Below the pieces are notes generated by a model. It was not told the DNA's origin, did no database searches, and saw nothing but the letters and a program-made list of their open reading frames with translations. From NCBI GenBank assembly GCA_964575675.1, contig CAZNRY010000038.1, positions 1-25,164 of the forward strand: DNA of 25,164 nt. Direction: 5' to 3'. Below, one piece after another: positions 15,511 through 22,481 of the stretch. Position numbers and translations under genes: made by a program. This DNA comes from CAZNRY01 sp964575675. GTDB lineage: Bacteria; Eisenbacteria; RBG-16-71-46; CAIMUX01; VGJL01. The first letter of the stretch is position 1. Each line of letters begins with the position of its first letter.

Positions 15511-15957
15511 TCAGGGCGTCTTGCGGGTCTTCCGCTTTGATGCCTTGGGCGCGACCTCCTCCTGCTCGAACTGCCCGACCTCAATCGGAACGGACGTCTG
15601 TTCCTGCCATTTCTTGGCAACAAACTGCTCAATCATGAGGTGGTGCCGACCAGGCCCATTAATGGGCGCCCCGGCGAGGTTCAAATGGACGCGGTGTCGA
15701 GGCTTCACCATCGCAAGGGGAGGGTCGGGTTTGTAGGACATCAACATCTTCTTGCCGGGGTCGAAGAGCCGCACCCGGACGTTTAGTTGCTCCTCTCCCC
15801 TGTCGCGCCACCATAGCATGGCGAGGGCGATCGGGGGGAATACATACGGGAATGACGGAACGGCGAACTGCTCAATCGCATCGATGTAACTCACGTTGTT
15901 CGTTTGTTGATCGATGAGAACTCTGGAGCAGATCAGCGCCCAGAGGAGCTTTGCCAT
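15511..15957 (-). CDS. DUF6941-like small protein
   Basis: 148 residues. The start MAKLLWALICSRVLIDQQTN NVSYIDAIEQF followed by alternating hydrophobic strands (LNVRVRLFDPGKKML, HRVHLNLAGAPIN, HHLMIEQFVAKKW) matches a family of small beta-sandwich proteins annotated DUF6941; the assignment is by pattern memory. The C-terminus is charged (EEVAPKASKRKTRKTP). No membrane segment or catalytic motif is seen. ATG 15957-15955 has AGGAGG four bases upstream, and the start overlaps the last 25 bases of hicB, so translation may be coupled to the toxin-antitoxin genes. Function unknown. Confidence 0.65.
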   Translation of the reverse strand: MAKLLWALICSRVLIDQQTNNVSYIDAIEQFAVPSFPYVFPPIALAMLWWRDRGEEQLNVRVRLFDPGKKMLMSYKPDPPLAMVKPRHRVHLNLAGAPINGPGRHHLMIEQFVAKKWQEQTSVPIEVGQFEQEEVAPKASKRKTRKTP

Positions 15958-16505
15958 GCTTCCTCCTGTCTCCTTGGATGGACGACCTCGACGATCCCAG
16001 CGCCCCCTATTCGTGTGCCGAAGCGGTAGACGGCGTCTGCTGAGACGGTTCCCTCGATAAATCTCTCGGTGTTTTCGGCCGCGTCGAACATAGCGGAACG
16101 CACCAACGACGCCAGAGACGACCGCATTTCTCCGATGGTCTGCCGCACCTCCTCTGCCGCGACGGCCTCGCCTTCGACGCCTCCTCTTGTCCGCGAGAGA
16201 ACTCCCATAACGAAGGAATTCAGCGACACATGTTCAATCTCAGCCTGCTCCGATAGCCATCTGTGGAGAGACTTCGGCACTCTCAAACGGAACTGCCCAC
16301 TAAAGGGCTGAATGAGATCCGGCTCCGGGAGGGGCCATCCTTCTTCCTTGTAGGCATCAAGCGCCAGTTCCATGGCAACGTTCAGCTCGGTAATGGCTTC
16401 CTCGAGTGTCGAACCAAGAGCAGAAACACCATTGAGCTCGGGGCAGACGGCGACGAAGGACTTGTCCTCGTCGCTCCACATTACTCTCACGCTATATCTG
16501 GTCAT
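15933..16505 (-). CDS. hicB: HicB-family antitoxin with extended C-terminus
   Basis: 190 residues. Residues 1-60 form the HicB fold (RYSVRVMWSDEDKSFVAVCPELNGVSALGSTLEEAI...NVAMELALDAYKEEGW). A ribbon-helix-helix DNA-binding segment follows (GQFRLRVPKSLHRWLSEQAE, then HVSLNSFVMGVLSR). Residues 110-190 are an unusual extension without a recognised domain, ending in basic residues. The protein should bind and neutralise HicA and repress the hicA promoter. It starts 8 bases after the hicA stop. Its end overlaps the next gene by 25 bases. Toxin-before-antitoxin order is normal for hicAB. Confidence 0.88.
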   Translation of the reverse strand: MTRYSVRVMWSDEDKSFVAVCPELNGVSALGSTLEEAITELNVAMELALDAYKEEGWPLPEPDLIQPFSGQFRLRVPKSLHRWLSEQAEIEHVSLNSFVMGVLSRTRGGVEGEAVAAEEVRQTIGEMRSSLASLVRSAMFDAAENTERFIEGTVSADAVYRFGTRIGGAGIVEVVHPRRQEEAWQSSSGR

Positions 16506-16513
16506 CGGTCTTG

Positions 16514-16768
16514 CTACCTCTCCGGAATCAGTCCCAGATCCTCAAGTGCATCAAGAAATTGATTCACCTGGTACTCAGCAGCCATCCCGTCCTTCTGTTT
16601 CTGGAACACTAGGGGTCGCTTGAGATTGGGATGTCCGTAGCGTACGTGACTCCCCTTGCCTTGTTTCAATTCCAGCCCATATTGCTCTGCGAGGAGGCAG
16701 AGCTCATCGAAACTTAGGCCCCTGGGGTTGTCTTTCGCTCGTTGGAGGAGCTTCTCTCGTTGGGTCAT
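16514..16768 (-). CDS. hicA: HicA-family mRNA interferase toxin
   Basis: 84 residues. GLELKQGKGSHVRYGHPNLKR contains the catalytic-type histidine (His 41) in the conserved GSHxxY context, with the usual dsRBD-like fold and a final helix (YQVNQFLDALEDLGL). HicA cuts mRNA independently of ribosomes and stops growth when not bound by HicB. The N-terminal extension of about 20 residues is slightly longer than in the shortest family members. ATG 16768-16766 has GGGAGG immediately before it, unusually close for a ribosome site, so the start may be a few codons further in. A perfect palindrome lies 16-38 bases upstream. Confidence 0.88.
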   Translation of the reverse strand: MTQREKLLQRAKDNPRGLSFDELCLLAEQYGLELKQGKGSHVRYGHPNLKRPLVFQKQKDGMAAEYQVNQFLDALEDLGLIPER

Positions 16769-16783
16769 CCTCCCTCGTCTCTG

Positions 16784-16805
16784 GTGGTACCGGATATGGT
16801 ACCAC
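16784..16805. promoter_or_regulatory. Palindromic operator upstream of hicA
   Basis: GTGGTACC (16784-16791), a six-base spacer and GGTACCAC (16798-16805) form a perfect 8-base inverted repeat. It sits 16 bases upstream of the hicA start codon, where the ribbon-helix-helix part of HicB would be expected to bind for autoregulation. Confidence 0.65.
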
Positions 16806-16888
16806 TCATCTGATCGGAAGGTCCAGGGGTTTTCTTGAGCGCAGAGGGATGCGAGCTCATCACCGACCTCCAGACTGTCGCCAGCGCA

Positions 16889-17295
16889 TCAGGGCTGCCA
16901 CTGGTGCCCGCACCTCATGCAGGAGACCTTGACATTATCGCGTCCCTCGGCTCCAGCGATGATGCCAGCGAGCGGGCTCAGCGCCAGTCCCCATCCGGCC
17001 GCCCTACCGAGCTTGAATCCCCTCGGACCCGCACTGTGAGCTGCGTCGATCGGCACTTCGGACACTGGAGGGAGCCGTCGGACGCCGTGCTCGTGCTGCC
17101 GAAGCTGGAGACCGGCACGTACGGTGGCTCTTCCGAAAGCTCCGAACGTTTGTAGATCGGCCTATACTCGGGCTCCTCCGACAGCGTTGCGGGGTCGACT
17201 AGAGGGCGATAGGGAACGTCGATGATCTCCCCGCAGTACCGGCACTTGATAGCCGCGTCCTGGATCTGCTCTGCGCAATACGGACACTGCTTCAT
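16889..17295 (-). pseudogene. Double zinc-ribbon protein gene interrupted by a frameshift
   Basis: The first frame begins MKQCPYCAEQIQDAAIKCRYCG (first ribbon), continues through a proline/acidic linker to LQCPKCRSTQLTVRVRG, then runs off into DSSSVGRPDGDWR and stops at 16978. One frame over, the sequence continues as expected for the family: GFKLGRAAGWGLALSPLAG (a short hydrophobic, glycine-rich segment) and VKVSCMRCGHQWQP, the second cysteine pair of the second ribbon, stopping at 16889-16891. The shift maps to a run of four G on the minus strand (17019-17022); one extra G would restore RGGFKLG. It may be a real mutation or a sequencing error. SD GGGAGGG precedes ATG 17295. It lies 29 bases after fic. 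Confidence 0.7.
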
Positions 17296-17304
17296 GGCGG
17301 CCCT

Positions 17305-17324
17305 CCCGTGGCATCGACCACGGG
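17305..17324 (-). promoter_or_regulatory. Perfect hairpin between fic and the zinc-ribbon gene
   Basis: CCCGTGG (17305-17311) and CCACGGG (17318-17324) form a 7-bp stem with a six-base loop, starting directly after the fic stop codon on the minus strand. The second arm supplies the first G residues of the Shine-Dalgarno sequence GGGAGGG for the next gene, so folding would hide part of the ribosome site. No T-tract follows, so an intrinsic terminator is less likely. Confidence 0.45.
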
Positions 17325-18497
17325 TTAGGTCTTCTCGATCGTGGGTGGCATGAATGCTTGCATAGTCTCTATGCGAGCACGAACTCCGGCAGGTGTCTGC
17401 TCGACAAAGCCCTGTGCATCCAGGAGCTCCACATCGCGCATCAATGTCCTTTCTGTATGCCCTGCATAGAATTCCGCAACGCGCGGCGAGATGTGACGCA
17501 GCTTACTTTGGGGAACGGGTTTTTCTTGATGCGAGAGATCGATAACTAGCCTGCGGCGTCGGTTCTCGGTCTTGCTGTCCCTGCCTTGGAATTGCCCATG
17601 AACGTAGTTCTCCCAGTGCACAAGGAGTTGCTGCTGTTGGATCGTCTGGATCTGTTCTTTGAGACCATCGACGAAACCCGTCAGCGCGTAGAGAACGAAT
17701 GCAAGAAAACCATCGAGAGAGCGGTGGCTGAAATCGAGGTACCGGTAGTACTCAGTTCGGGTTTGGTTGTAGTGGTTACTCAGCAGGTGAGCGGCGTTAG
17801 CAGACACCCCCGACGAAAGGAGGATTCTGAATTCGAGCAGCCGAGCAGTTCTTCCGTTCCCATCTGCAAAGGGATGAATCCAAGCGAGATAGAGGTGCGC
17901 AACGATCGCGCGCAGGATTCCGCAGGCGATTCGACCGCAGTGAGGAACTGGGAACCCGGCGTTGAGCCAGTCACAAAGTCGATCAACCAGGTACGGAAGA
18001 TCTTCTGGGAGAGGGGCCTTGTACCGACTCACCCCAACAGAGTGCCTCCTCGGCTTGCCAGGCTCAGTTCCCTCGGGACCCGGCAGATCCCTCAGCACTA
18101 ATGAGTTGTAGCCGCAGATTTCCTCCTGCGTGATGAGGTCGCGCTCTCCGGCAAGTGCCGCCGGCCCGATTTGATTACAGGCATCGACGATGTTCCGGAC
18201 TTCCTGGCCGAGATATTTCCTGGACTGGGGCAACTCGAGCTCCCCATCTAGGTACCGCTGAACTTCATCCTCGGTCAGAGTGTTTCCCTCAATGGCCGTC
18301 GTGGCGAGAACTCCGCGCGCCAAGTACAGTCTATACAGTCGATTAGCCGTCTTGGGAAGCAGGGGGATCTTCGCGACATGGGAGCATTTCGAATCAGCCT
18401 CACCCAACCGCACCCAATGCTCCGGTGACATCCGTTCGGTATGGAACAGGAATGTTATCCATGGATGTGACGTCTCATATGACCGCTTAGTTGTCAT
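17325..18497 (-). CDS. Fic-domain AMP-transferase with N-terminal inhibitory motif and C-terminal helix-turn-helix
   Basis: 390 residues. The active-site motif HPFADGNGRTAR (208-219) is complete: the catalytic His, the Mg-binding Asp/Asn-containing loop and the second Arg are all present. ATTAIEGN (65-72) matches the (S/T)xxxE(G/N) inhibitory motif placed before the Fic core, so this is a class II enzyme in which Glu 70 would block ATP binding until relieved. A C-terminal winged-helix-like region (SKLRHISPRVAEFYAGHTERTLMRDVELLDAQGFVEQTP) could bind DNA and autoregulate. It transfers AMP to a target protein hydroxyl; the target is unknown. ATG 18497 has GGAGG eight bases upstream, and a good promoter is visible at 18580-18609. 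Confidence 0.9.
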   Translation of the reverse strand: MTTKRSYETSHPWITFLFHTERMSPEHWVRLGEADSKCSHVAKIPLLPKTANRLYRLYLARGVLATTAIEGNTLTEDEVQRYLDGELELPQSRKYLGQEVRNIVDACNQIGPAALAGERDLITQEEICGYNSLVLRDLPGPEGTEPGKPRRHSVGVSRYKAPLPEDLPYLVDRLCDWLNAGFPVPHCGRIACGILRAIVAHLYLAWIHPFADGNGRTARLLEFRILLSSGVSANAAHLLSNHYNQTRTEYYRYLDFSHRSLDGFLAFVLYALTGFVDGLKEQIQTIQQQQLLVHWENYVHGQFQGRDSKTENRRRRLVIDLSHQEKPVPQSKLRHISPRVAEFYAGHTERTLMRDVELLDAQGFVEQTPAGVRARIETMQAFMPPTIEKT

Positions 18498-18520
18498 GAT
18501 GATAGCACCTCCATATACTG

Positions 18521-18544
18521 GTTACTAAATAGATTACACGATAC
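18521..18544 (-). repeat. AT-rich motif, copy 2, in the fic leader
   Basis: On the minus strand it contains TGTAATCTATTTAGTAAC, between the predicted transcription start and the fic ribosome site. It matches 7916-7939 at 20 of 24 bases. It could be an operator for the HTH domain of the Fic protein. Confidence 0.45.
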
Positions 18545-18574
18545 ACTGGACAGAACATGGGTCCACTCTTGTCC

Positions 18575-18587
18575 AATAGATTATACG
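18575..18587 (-). repeat. AT-rich motif, copy 3, overlapping the fic -10
   Basis: CGTATAATCTATT on the minus strand matches the cores of copies 1 and 2 at 12 of 13 bases each and includes the -10 hexamer of the fic promoter. Confidence 0.45.
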
Positions 18588-18609
18588 GCTTCTTGGCGGA
18601 GAAGTTCAA
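18580..18609 (-). promoter_or_regulatory. Strong sigma70-type promoter for fic
   Basis: On the minus strand TTGAAC (18604-18609), an 18-base spacer and a consensus TATAAT (18580-18585), giving a leader of about 75 bases before the fic ATG at 18497. Confidence 0.6.
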
Positions 18610-18865
18610 CAGAAAAACAACCTCATTCGTGTCTCGAAATCGTGGATTTGCAGCTATTTGCTCGGGGGAGTTCTCCAGGTCCGGGGTCCAGCCGTACCCT
18701 TCTCGCCGGACTGCCATGAGATGCCGTCACGGTGGTCCGAAATGACGCTGAATCCGATCTAACCCACCAGTTGCCAACTGATTGCGGGTATTTCCAGAGA
18801 TCGGAGCGCCCGAGAACCCGTCCGATCGGCGCAGACCACACGATCGCGACCTGGCGCGCGCTTCT

Positions 18866-19630
18866 CTAGCGCAGCGTGAACCGCATCGGTACTTGGACCC
18901 ACACCGCGACCGGCTTGTGTTGCTGGAGCGCGGGTCTGAAGATCGCGCCGCGCACGGATGCGACCGCCGCGTCGTCGAGCATCGGCAGCGATTCCGTCAC
19001 GAAGGCCTTCTGGACCTTTCCATCCTTGCCGACGAGGGCGCGGACCATCACGGTCCCCTCCATCCCCGCTTGGCGCGCCATCTCGGGGTAGGCAGGGGCG
19101 GGAAGGTTGATCAGAACCGGCATCTCCTCCGCGGCGACGAAATCCCCCGGGCCGGGCTCGCTGGAGCCGATGGCCTCTGGAATCGGCACGACGAGGCTAT
19201 CGCCTTCCCTCCATCCCGAGGCGGCAAGATCCGTGACGGGCATGAGGCTTGCGAAATCCTCGTTTGTTGGGTAGCTCAGATCCTCGCACTTCCATCCCTC
19301 GACCGGCACGGGAATGCCGATCTTCGCCTGTGCGATCGTGATCACCTGGTCAATCGGCTGCTCCGTTTCTGGACGGATCACGATCGGTGGAGGAAGAGGG
19401 ATGATCCCGTCGAAGATGATGATGTGACCCCGTATCGGAGGGTCGCGATGGAGAACCCGCGCGATCGTGAATCCGGTGAATCCCGCCAGATGGACGAAGA
19501 GCGCGACGGAGAGCGCCCGGTAAAGGTATGCGTTGTACCGGCTGCGGAGCGGATGGGTCTCCCCAACGATCGGCAGGCGCGGGGCCGAGGCCCAGTCCAG
19601 GACGGCGATCGAGCTCCTTGCGGTTTTCAT
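18866..19630 (-). CDS. TonB-type energy transducer protein
   Basis: 254 residues. A basic N-terminus leads to one membrane helix (about 38-58, LYRALSVALFVHLAGFTGFTI), a proline-containing periplasmic linker (IIPLPPPIVIRPETEQP), and a C-terminal TonB domain: LPAPAYPEMARQAGMEGTVMVRALVGKDGKVQKAFVTES with AAVASVRGAIFRPALQQHKPVAVWVQVPMRFTL. It would pass proton-motive energy from ExbB/ExbD to outer-membrane receptors, though no exbBD is in the window. The linker is short and less proline/lysine-rich than in classical TonB, as in many Bacteroidota/FCB-type 'energy transducer TonB' proteins. ATG 19630-19628 has AAGGAGG at a good distance. It is divergent from the ECF sigma gene. Confidence 0.88.
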   Translation of the reverse strand: MKTARSSIAVLDWASAPRLPIVGETHPLRSRYNAYLYRALSVALFVHLAGFTGFTIARVLHRDPPIRGHIIIFDGIIPLPPPIVIRPETEQPIDQVITIAQAKIGIPVPVEGWKCEDLSYPTNEDFASLMPVTDLAASGWREGDSLVVPIPEAIGSSEPGPGDFVAAEEMPVLINLPAPAYPEMARQAGMEGTVMVRALVGKDGKVQKAFVTESLPMLDDAAVASVRGAIFRPALQQHKPVAVWVQVPMRFTLR

Positions 19631-19698
19631 GGCATCCTCCTTTCGACTCAATCAAAAGGACGGACAGCAGCCGGATTTCGTTACAGCGCACCTGGGGC

Positions 19699-19711
19699 GA
19701 TCAAGTTGATC
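19699..19711. promoter_or_regulatory. Perfect palindrome in the tonB/sigma divergent region
   Basis: GATCAAGTTGATC is a perfect dyad (six-base arms, one central base) roughly midway between the two divergent start codons (19630 and 19771). A shared operator is possible; nothing more can be shown. Confidence 0.3.
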
Positions 19712-19770
19712 TAGAATCTCGTAAGCGGATTCGAACGATTGCCCGTCCTTAGTATCGAAAGCAGGGGACC

Positions 19771-20364
19771 GTGAGCGAACTTCGGGACTGCCGGATGGAC
19801 CTGGATCTGTCTCGCCGGGCCGCGGGCGGCGATGAAATGGCCTGGCGGGAGATCTACGAGCGGACCTGCGACCGCTTGTTCTCGCTTCTCTGCTACCAGA
19901 TCGGCAACCGGGAAGAAGCCCTCGATCTCTTGCAGGAGACCTACTTGCGGGCGTTCAACCGGCTGGGTGAATACCGGGGCGACGCGCCCATCGAGGCCTG
20001 GCTGCGAGTGATCGCCCTTCGCAAGGCGATCGATTGGAAACGGACCATCCTCCGCAGGTGGAAGCGGACCGTCGAGTTGACGGAATCGCTCGTCAAGGTC
20101 GGCCCGCCCGAGACCGAGATTCACTCCCGCCGGGAGGGCGAAGAGTTGGACAGGGCCCTGGCGACCCTCTCCCCCCGGCAACGGGCCGCGTTGCTGCTGC
20201 GTGAATGGGAAGGACGAAGCTACCGCGAGATCGCCGGAGTGCTGCGCTGCAAGGAAGGAACCGCGCGGGTACACCACACGAGGGCCTACGCGCGGATGAG
20301 GAAGGCCCTGAAAGGCGGCCCGATGCAGTTCCGAACGGGCCAACCAGAGGGACAGACCACATGA
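19771..20364 (+). CDS. ECF-type RNA polymerase sigma factor
   Basis: 197 residues. The sigma-2 region (MAWREIYERTCDRLFSLLCY ... REEALDLLQETYLRAFNRL ... GDAPIEAWLRVIALRKAIDW) is followed by a short linker and sigma-4 (LDRALATLSPRQRAALLLRE ... SYREIAGVLRCKEGTARVHHTRAYARMRKAL), the standard ECF layout without sigma-1 or sigma-3. It directs RNA polymerase to a small set of promoters in response to a signal. GTG 19771 is preceded by CAGGGG; a downstream ATG (19795) has no ribosome site. Its stop overlaps the ATG of the next gene (ATGA, 20361-20364), so the two are coupled, as sigma/anti-sigma pairs usually are. The target promoter cannot be assigned. Confidence 0.92.
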   Translation: MSELRDCRMDLDLSRRAAGGDEMAWREIYERTCDRLFSLLCYQIGNREEALDLLQETYLRAFNRLGEYRGDAPIEAWLRVIALRKAIDWKRTILRRWKRTVELTESLVKVGPPETEIHSRREGEELDRALATLSPRQRAALLLREWEGRSYREIAGVLRCKEGTARVHHTRAYARMRKALKGGPMQFRTGQPEGQTT

Positions 20365-21572
20365 GGGAGCTACTGGACAGGCATCGGGAGCATCTTGACG
20401 CGGAAGAGCGCCAGCGGATCTGGCGGCATGTTCGGCCATTGGAGGCTCAGGCGCACCGGGTGGTCACGATACGCCGCTGGGCACTCTCATTCGGCCTGGC
20501 TACGATCGTCGTCGGACTCGTGGCGGTCATCATCACAGAGCGCAATCGCGACCGCGCGGCTCGCGCCGATCGCGGCCGCATCGCCCAAGTTCCGATGGAT
20601 GTGACCATTCCACCGGGGCCGATCTCCTCGGATCAACTCCGCGAGGTGGCGCTGGCGCGCTCGACCGACGGCGCCGTCTACGAGCGGGGACCGCGGCCCG
20701 GAGCCGGTCCTTTCGTGCAAGCGGCGGACGAGTCGACCTCTGCTTTCGCACTCGTCGTCGGGGACGATTCATTCGCCTCGGCCATGCGATACATCGATGG
20801 CGGAAACCTGCCGCCCCCGGCCGATGTACGGGTCGAGGAGTTCGTGAACACCTTCGATCAGGGATATCCGGAGTTCGAAACGCCGGACCTGCGCCTGTTC
20901 GTCGACGGCGCTCCCTCGCCGTTCGGCGATCGGTGCCAGCTCATCCGCGTCGGGTTGAAAGCCAGATCTCCGGCCTTCTCCGACAGCGCCGAGATCGTCG
21001 CCGAAGCGGCCGGCGTTCAAGTGACCTTTGATCCGCGCTCCGTCGCGCAGTATCGGTTGATCGGCTTCGAGAAGAAGGGCATCCGACGGGATGCGGCCGC
21101 GGCCGGCGCGACCATCGCCGCCGGTTATGAGGTCGCGGCGCTCTACGAGATCAAGCTCGCGCGCAATGCCAAGGAAGGCAGGCTGCTGGATGTGCGCGTG
21201 CGGTATGAGCGACCGGAACTCCCCGCCGGCCCGGGCGGGGAGGAACCCGCATCCCCGGATGGCGCCGGCACCTCTGGCGGCGCGAGTGGCCGGATCGTCG
21301 AGATCACAGCCTCACTCGCGGCGGAGGACCTCACCCCTATGTTCGCAATGGCCCCCGCGCGGTTCCGTCTCGATGCGGCGGTCGCGGAGTTCGCCGAGAT
21401 TCTCCGCGGACTTCCGTGGACCAAGGGGCACCGCGTCCACGAGATCCTTCTGATGGCCGAGGGGCTTGCGACGGAAGCGCCGGGCAGTCGCGACCTCAAC
21501 GACTTCGCAATGCTCGTCCGGCGGGCGGCCGAGATCCGCGAGGAGATTCCTAGATCTGGAACCGGTTCCTGA
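20361..21572 (+). CDS. Membrane protein with YfbK-type flanking domains but no vWA domain; possible anti-sigma factor
   Basis: 403 residues. Residues 1-35 are charged and helical (LLDRHREHLDAEERQRIWRHV), like short anti-sigma zinc-less domains; 40-58 form one membrane helix. Residues about 128-202 match the domain that precedes the vWA domain in YfbK-type proteins (ASAMRYIDGGNLPPPADVRV, then EEFVNTFDQGYPE and QLIRVGLKAR). Residues about 211-395 match the domain that follows it (DUF3520-like: VQVTFDPRSVAQYRLIGFEK, then AAGYEVAALYEIKLAR). In YfbK-type proteins about 170-190 residues with the metal-binding DxSxS site lie between; here only about ten residues (SPAFSDSAEI) join them. ATG 20361 overlaps the sigma stop. 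This suggests a sigma regulator or scaffold, not a metal-dependent adhesin. Confidence 0.8.
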   Translation: MRELLDRHREHLDAEERQRIWRHVRPLEAQAHRVVTIRRWALSFGLATIVVGLVAVIITERNRDRAARADRGRIAQVPMDVTIPPGPISSDQLREVALARSTDGAVYERGPRPGAGPFVQAADESTSAFALVVGDDSFASAMRYIDGGNLPPPADVRVEEFVNTFDQGYPEFETPDLRLFVDGAPSPFGDRCQLIRVGLKARSPAFSDSAEIVAEAAGVQVTFDPRSVAQYRLIGFEKKGIRRDAAAAGATIAAGYEVAALYEIKLARNAKEGRLLDVRVRYERPELPAGPGGEEPASPDGAGTSGGASGRIVEITASLAAEDLTPMFAMAPARFRLDAAVAEFAEILRGLPWTKGHRVHEILLMAEGLATEAPGSRDLNDFAMLVRRAAEIREEIPRSGTGS

Positions 21573-21587
21573 CGGGGTCTGCGGGTT

Positions 21588-21742
21588 GCGATCGCCTGAA
21601 CGCCGGCCGTGTCTGCTCAAGCCCGACGCGCTGCACGACCTCTGGCACCAGCGGCCGTGCAGGAGGGATCGTCGTAGCGAGCTGCGCTATGCGCCGAGCG
21701 GAGACGATTCCCCGAATGGCCGCCCTGTTCCAGGGCGATCGC
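21588..21742. repeat. Imperfect palindromic repeat, copy B
   Basis: Outer arms GCGATCGCCTGAA (21588-21600) and its near inverse complement (21728-21742) enclose the core (21676-21700) shared with the element at 3060-3084 (24 of 25 bases). The element lies between convergent genes and overlaps the last codons of the PAP2 gene. The spacing from core to arms differs from copy A, so only about 68 bases are truly homologous. Confidence 0.55.
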
Positions 21743-22481
21743 GCTGGGGCAACACCGCATCGAGGCAGAGGGGCACGAGATAAACGACCCCGCCCGACCA
21801 GATGACATCGGATAGGAAGTGGGCCCCGACGGCGATCCTCTGGAATCCAATCACGGCGCCGCCGACAAGTCCGGCCGCGAGCGCCGCCCTGGCAGCTCTC
21901 GGGCGCGATCTTCGCCAGAGGATGTAGAAGACGAAGAAGTAGAACCCCACCGAAGCGTGCCCGCTCGGAAACGCTTTCCCATCGCCGGAGAGATCGATCG
22001 ATCCGACCGGGCGAAAGGACTCGGCCCCCCCGAACTCGACGATGTTGCGCGGGCGGGGGCGCCCGGCCTCCGGCTTCAAGATGCCGTTCACCACGAGGCC
22101 CGGTCCCAGAAGGAGTGCGAGGACCAGCATCGCGCATGTCCTGCGATGGGGACGCAGGGCCGGTCGGATCAACGATGCGAGGAGTGCAAGGAGCGCGGCC
22201 GAGGCGACGACGTTGGCGGGCCAAACAGCCGCGTCATACACCGCCTCCCACAATGGACGACCCTTGCCCCACCACTCCGGCGATCGTCCCGCCTCAAAGA
22301 ACGCTCCCGAGACGCGCCGGTCGAGGTCGAGGAGGCGGATCACGATCGACACGAGAACGAGACCCAGCAACGCGAGGATCGCTTCCCGCGCAAACGCCCG
22401 CCGACGTGGTCCTTCCCAACCTACGCGAAGGCCGCCCCCGGATGAACCTCCGGGAGCGGCCCGCTGCTGCAGCCCCCTCAA
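21687..22481 (-). CDS. PAP2-superfamily phosphatase (membrane)
   Basis: 264 residues. Several membrane helices surround the three-part acid phosphatase site: KPEAGRPRPRNI (Lys 136 to Arg 143), AFPSGHAS (Gly-His at 174-175) and GFQRIAVGAHFLSDV (Arg 215, His 221, Asp 225), all intact. Such enzymes dephosphorylate lipid phosphates, undecaprenyl pyrophosphate or related substrates on the outer face of the inner membrane. No ATG lies in a suitable place; TTG 22481-22479 overlaps the sdhB stop as TTGA, with GGAGAGG just upstream, so I assign that start with moderate confidence. The last codons run into a repeat element, so the natural C-terminus may have been altered. Cotranscription with the succinate dehydrogenase genes is likely, but a functional link is not evident. 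Confidence 0.78.
   Translation of the reverse strand: MRGLQQRAAPGGSSGGGLRVGWEGPRRRAFAREAILALLGLVLVSIVIRLLDLDRRVSGAFFEAGRSPEWWGKGRPLWEAVYDAAVWPANVVASAALLALLASLIRPALRPHRRTCAMLVLALLLGPGLVVNGILKPEAGRPRPRNIVEFGGAESFRPVGSIDLSGDGKAFPSGHASVGFYFFVFYILWRRSRPRAARAALAAGLVGGAVIGFQRIAVGAHFLSDVIWSGGVVYLVPLCLDAVLPQRDRPGTGRPFGESSPLGA

Larger units (their letters stand above)
18498..18865. other. 368-base gap holding the fic promoter and the right edge of the island
   Basis: The left part is A+T-rich and carries the fic promoter and two copies of the TAATCTATT motif. An open frame of 76 codons on the minus strand (18487-18717) spans the promoter and is judged not to be a gene. From about 18720 the composition returns to GC-rich, and nothing else is recognised before the stop of the TonB-type gene. 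Confidence 0.5.

Noticed and set aside
7916..18544. AT-rich direct repeats at 7.9 and 18.5 kb as attachment sites of the island
   Set aside because: The left copy lies 3.4 kb outside the compositional edge, with the core-like glycosyltransferase and haem module between; a third copy sits in the fic promoter. A regulatory motif explains them better.
18487..18717. 76-codon open frame upstream of fic, ending within the fic start
   Set aside because: It spans the fic promoter and leader, has no ribosome site, and matches no family I know. A remnant of an older gene cannot be excluded.
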